This document shows positions 5,168 to 6,714 of a DNA stretch of 6,714 nucleotides, piece by piece. Below the pieces are notes generated by a model, which saw only the letters and a list, made by a program, of their open reading frames with translations, did no database searches and was not told where the DNA came from. The DNA is from Planctomycetaceae bacterium UBA969 (GTDB taxonomy: Bacteria; Planctomycetota; Planctomycetia; Gemmatales; Gemmataceae). The stretch is taken from contig DBCB01000101.1 in assembly GCA_002303765.1 (NCBI GenBank), positions 11,453 to 18,166 on the forward strand. Direction: 5' to 3'. The stretch's first letter is position 1. Every line of letters starts with the position of its first letter. The translations under genes were made by a program, and so were the position numbers.

Positions 5168-6685
5168 ATGATCACAGAGCTCCTGGAAAAATTTGGCATT
5201 CATCACACTCATAGTGGTGTTTATGCAGGAGATTGGATCACCAAGCCTGAAGGTATGGAATTTGATTCCATAAATCCTTCAGATGGAAAATGTATTGCCA
5301 CTATTATGAGTGGCACGAAAAATAATTATGAACAAGTGATGGCGATGGCGGAGGAAGGATTTAAGAAATGGCGTGGAGTTCCTGCGCCAAAGAGAGGGGA
5401 GATCATTAGGCAGATTGGAATAGCTCTGCGAAAAAACAAAAAAGATCTAGGTTTACTTATCACTTTAGAAACAGGAAAAATCCTTAGCGAGGGTCAGGGC
5501 GAAGTTCAGGAAATGATCGATATGTGCGACTTTGCAACCGGCCTTTCCAGGCAATTGCATGGGCTTACCATTGCAAGTGAAAGAAAGGATCACAGACTCT
5601 TTGAACAATGGCACCCACTTGGAGTCGTTGGAATTATCAGCGCATTTAATTTTCCTGCCGCTGTATGGGCTTGGAATGCAATTCTTGCAGCAATATGTGG
5701 CGATACATCTGTTTGGAAACCCTCGAATCACACACCAATTACTTCTATCGCTGTTATTAACATTGTTGCATTAGTCATGAAATCAAACGGTTATGAGAAT
5801 GTTTTTTCTTTGTGCATAAGCGAAGGGCATCTTGCAGCAGAATGGATTGCGGACGATAAAAGAATCCCGCTGGTGAGCGCAACAGGAAGCTGTGAGATGG
5901 GTAAGGCTATTGGTGTAAAAGTGTGCCAGAGGCTAGGGCGAAGCTTGCTTGAGTTGGGCGGGAACAATGCTGCAATTATTTCCCCTAGTGCGAATTTGGA
6001 TCTTGCACTTAGGGGCGTTGTGTTCGCTGCGGTGGGTACTGCAGGGCAGAGGTGCACTACGCTACGAAGGCTGTTTGTGCATGATTCCATCGAAAACATG
6101 TTTATGGAAAAGCTATGTAATGCCTATGGTAATGTGACAATTGGGAACCCATGGGAAGAAGGTGTTTTGATGGGTCCGCTGATTTCGGTAGATGCAGTTG
6201 AAAAAATGATGCATGCCATTGAAGAAGCGAAGAAGCAGGGCGGGAAAGTCTTGGCGGGAGGCAACAGGATTTCTGGAATTGGAAACTTTGTTGAACCGAC
6301 GATCATACTGGCCAACCCTGAAATGCCAATCATCCAGCAGGAAACCTTTGCTCCAATTCTTTATGTGATGCCATACCATCATCTGGGTGATGCCATTCAG
6401 TTTAACAACGGAGTCCCACAAGGGCTATCCTCTGCAATTTTCACGGATAGTGTGGGTGAGGCTGAGCAGTTCTTAAGTTATCGGGGCAGTGATTGCGGAA
6501 TTGCGAATGTTAATATAGGAACCTCTGGTGCAGAAATTGGGGGCGCCTTTGGGGGTGAGAAAGAAACAGGCGGTGGCAGAGAGTCTGGCAGTGATTGCTG
6601 GAAAACTTATATGCGCAGGCAGACTTGCACCATTAATGGGGGCGACCAACTTCCCTTAGCACAGGGGGTTCACTTTGATTTATAA
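5168..6685 (+). CDS. amaB: ALDH7-type L-aminoadipate-semialdehyde / piperideine-6-carboxylate dehydrogenase
   Basis: This 505-residue NAD(P)-dependent aldehyde dehydrogenase closely resembles the ALDH7 family (human antiquitin, bacterial AmaB/Pcd). That family oxidises 2-aminoadipate 6-semialdehyde, in equilibrium with cyclic piperideine-6-carboxylate, to L-2-aminoadipate. Catalytic elements are NFP with Asn161, WKPS with Lys184, the nucleotide-binding loop GSCEMG (240-245), general-base Glu262 in LLELGGNNA (260-268), nucleophile Cys296 in GQRCTT (293-298), and QETFAP (391-396). The subfamily-specific tracts FAAVGTAGQRCTT (286-298), TSGAEIGGAFGGEK (452-465) and TGGGRESGSD (467-476) are what point to ALDH7 rather than to generic ALDHs. 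The full family length is present, with the usual end LPLAQGVHFDL. It lies 4 bases after the aminotransferase that would supply its substrate, so a lysine-degradation operon is likely. It is cytoplasmic. Only 29 bases follow it in the window, and no terminator is visible there. Confidence 0.94.
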   Translation: MITELLEKFGIHHTHSGVYAGDWITKPEGMEFDSINPSDGKCIATIMSGTKNNYEQVMAMAEEGFKKWRGVPAPKRGEIIRQIGIALRKNKKDLGLLITLETGKILSEGQGEVQEMIDMCDFATGLSRQLHGLTIASERKDHRLFEQWHPLGVVGIISAFNFPAAVWAWNAILAAICGDTSVWKPSNHTPITSIAVINIVALVMKSNGYENVFSLCISEGHLAAEWIADDKRIPLVSATGSCEMGKAIGVKVCQRLGRSLLELGGNNAAIISPSANLDLALRGVVFAAVGTAGQRCTTLRRLFVHDSIENMFMEKLCNAYGNVTIGNPWEEGVLMGPLISVDAVEKMMHAIEEAKKQGGKVLAGGNRISGIGNFVEPTIILANPEMPIIQQETFAPILYVMPYHHLGDAIQFNNGVPQGLSSAIFTDSVGEAEQFLSYRGSDCGIANVNIGTSGAEIGGAFGGEKETGGGRESGSDCWKTYMRRQTCTINGGDQLPLAQGVHFDL

Positions 6686-6714
6686 AAGCTTCGAGAGCCA
6701 GAGTTGCACATTTC

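Noticed and set aside
6686..6714. Terminator or start of another gene after the ALDH7 gene
   Set aside because: Only 29 bases remain and they show no hairpin with a T run and no start with a ribosome binding site.

Overview
The window is ordinary, gene-dense bacterial chromosome of moderate GC (roughly mid-40s per cent by eye, not computed). It uses the standard code, with TAA, TAG and TGA all serving as stops, and most genes have purine-rich Shine-Dalgarno sites. I see no rRNA, tRNA, CRISPR array, insertion sequence or phage gene. The phylum cannot be fixed from the sequence. The mix of genes and the use of selenocysteine would suit a free-living environmental bacterium; Planctomycetota is one guess, but weakly supported.

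Layout from left to right. A leftward group occupies 1886 down to 1: a CYTH-domain protein (class IV adenylate cyclase / triphosphatase-like), panC (pantothenate synthetase, overlapping it by 8 bases) and the N-terminal part of an MgtE magnesium transporter that runs off the left edge. A 97-base divergent gap (1887-1983) follows. Next come two rightward genes: a small Rieske [2Fe-2S] ferredoxin (1984-2313) and a 116-residue ArsC/Spx-like thioredoxin-fold protein (2371-2721). The second is interrupted at codon 14 by an in-frame TGA placed exactly where the catalytic cysteine of the family should be (Sec-Thr-Thr-Cys). A hairpin with a G-U-U apical loop lies just downstream of the TGA. I read this gene as a selenoprotein with a bacterial SECIS element; a gene caller that treats TGA only as stop would miss or truncate it.

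The right half is a lysine/2-aminoadipate degradation locus arranged around a divergent promoter region (3672-3819). Leftward is a DUF1338/HglS-type 2-oxoadipate dioxygenase/decarboxylase (3671-2718). Rightward are a class III omega-aminotransferase (3820-5163) and, 4 bases later, an ALDH7-type L-aminoadipate-semialdehyde / piperideine-6-carboxylate dehydrogenase (5168-6685). Together they suggest the route lysine -> aminoadipate semialdehyde -> 2-aminoadipate -> 2-oxoadipate -> D-2-hydroxyglutarate. The 2-aminoadipate transaminase step is unassigned, or carried out by the same aminotransferase. The hglS promoter carries an inverted repeat between its -35 and -10 boxes, a likely operator.

The two items most worth a second look are the unannotated selenoprotein with its SECIS hairpin, and the aminotransferase-initiated lysine pathway paired with a short-form HglS.
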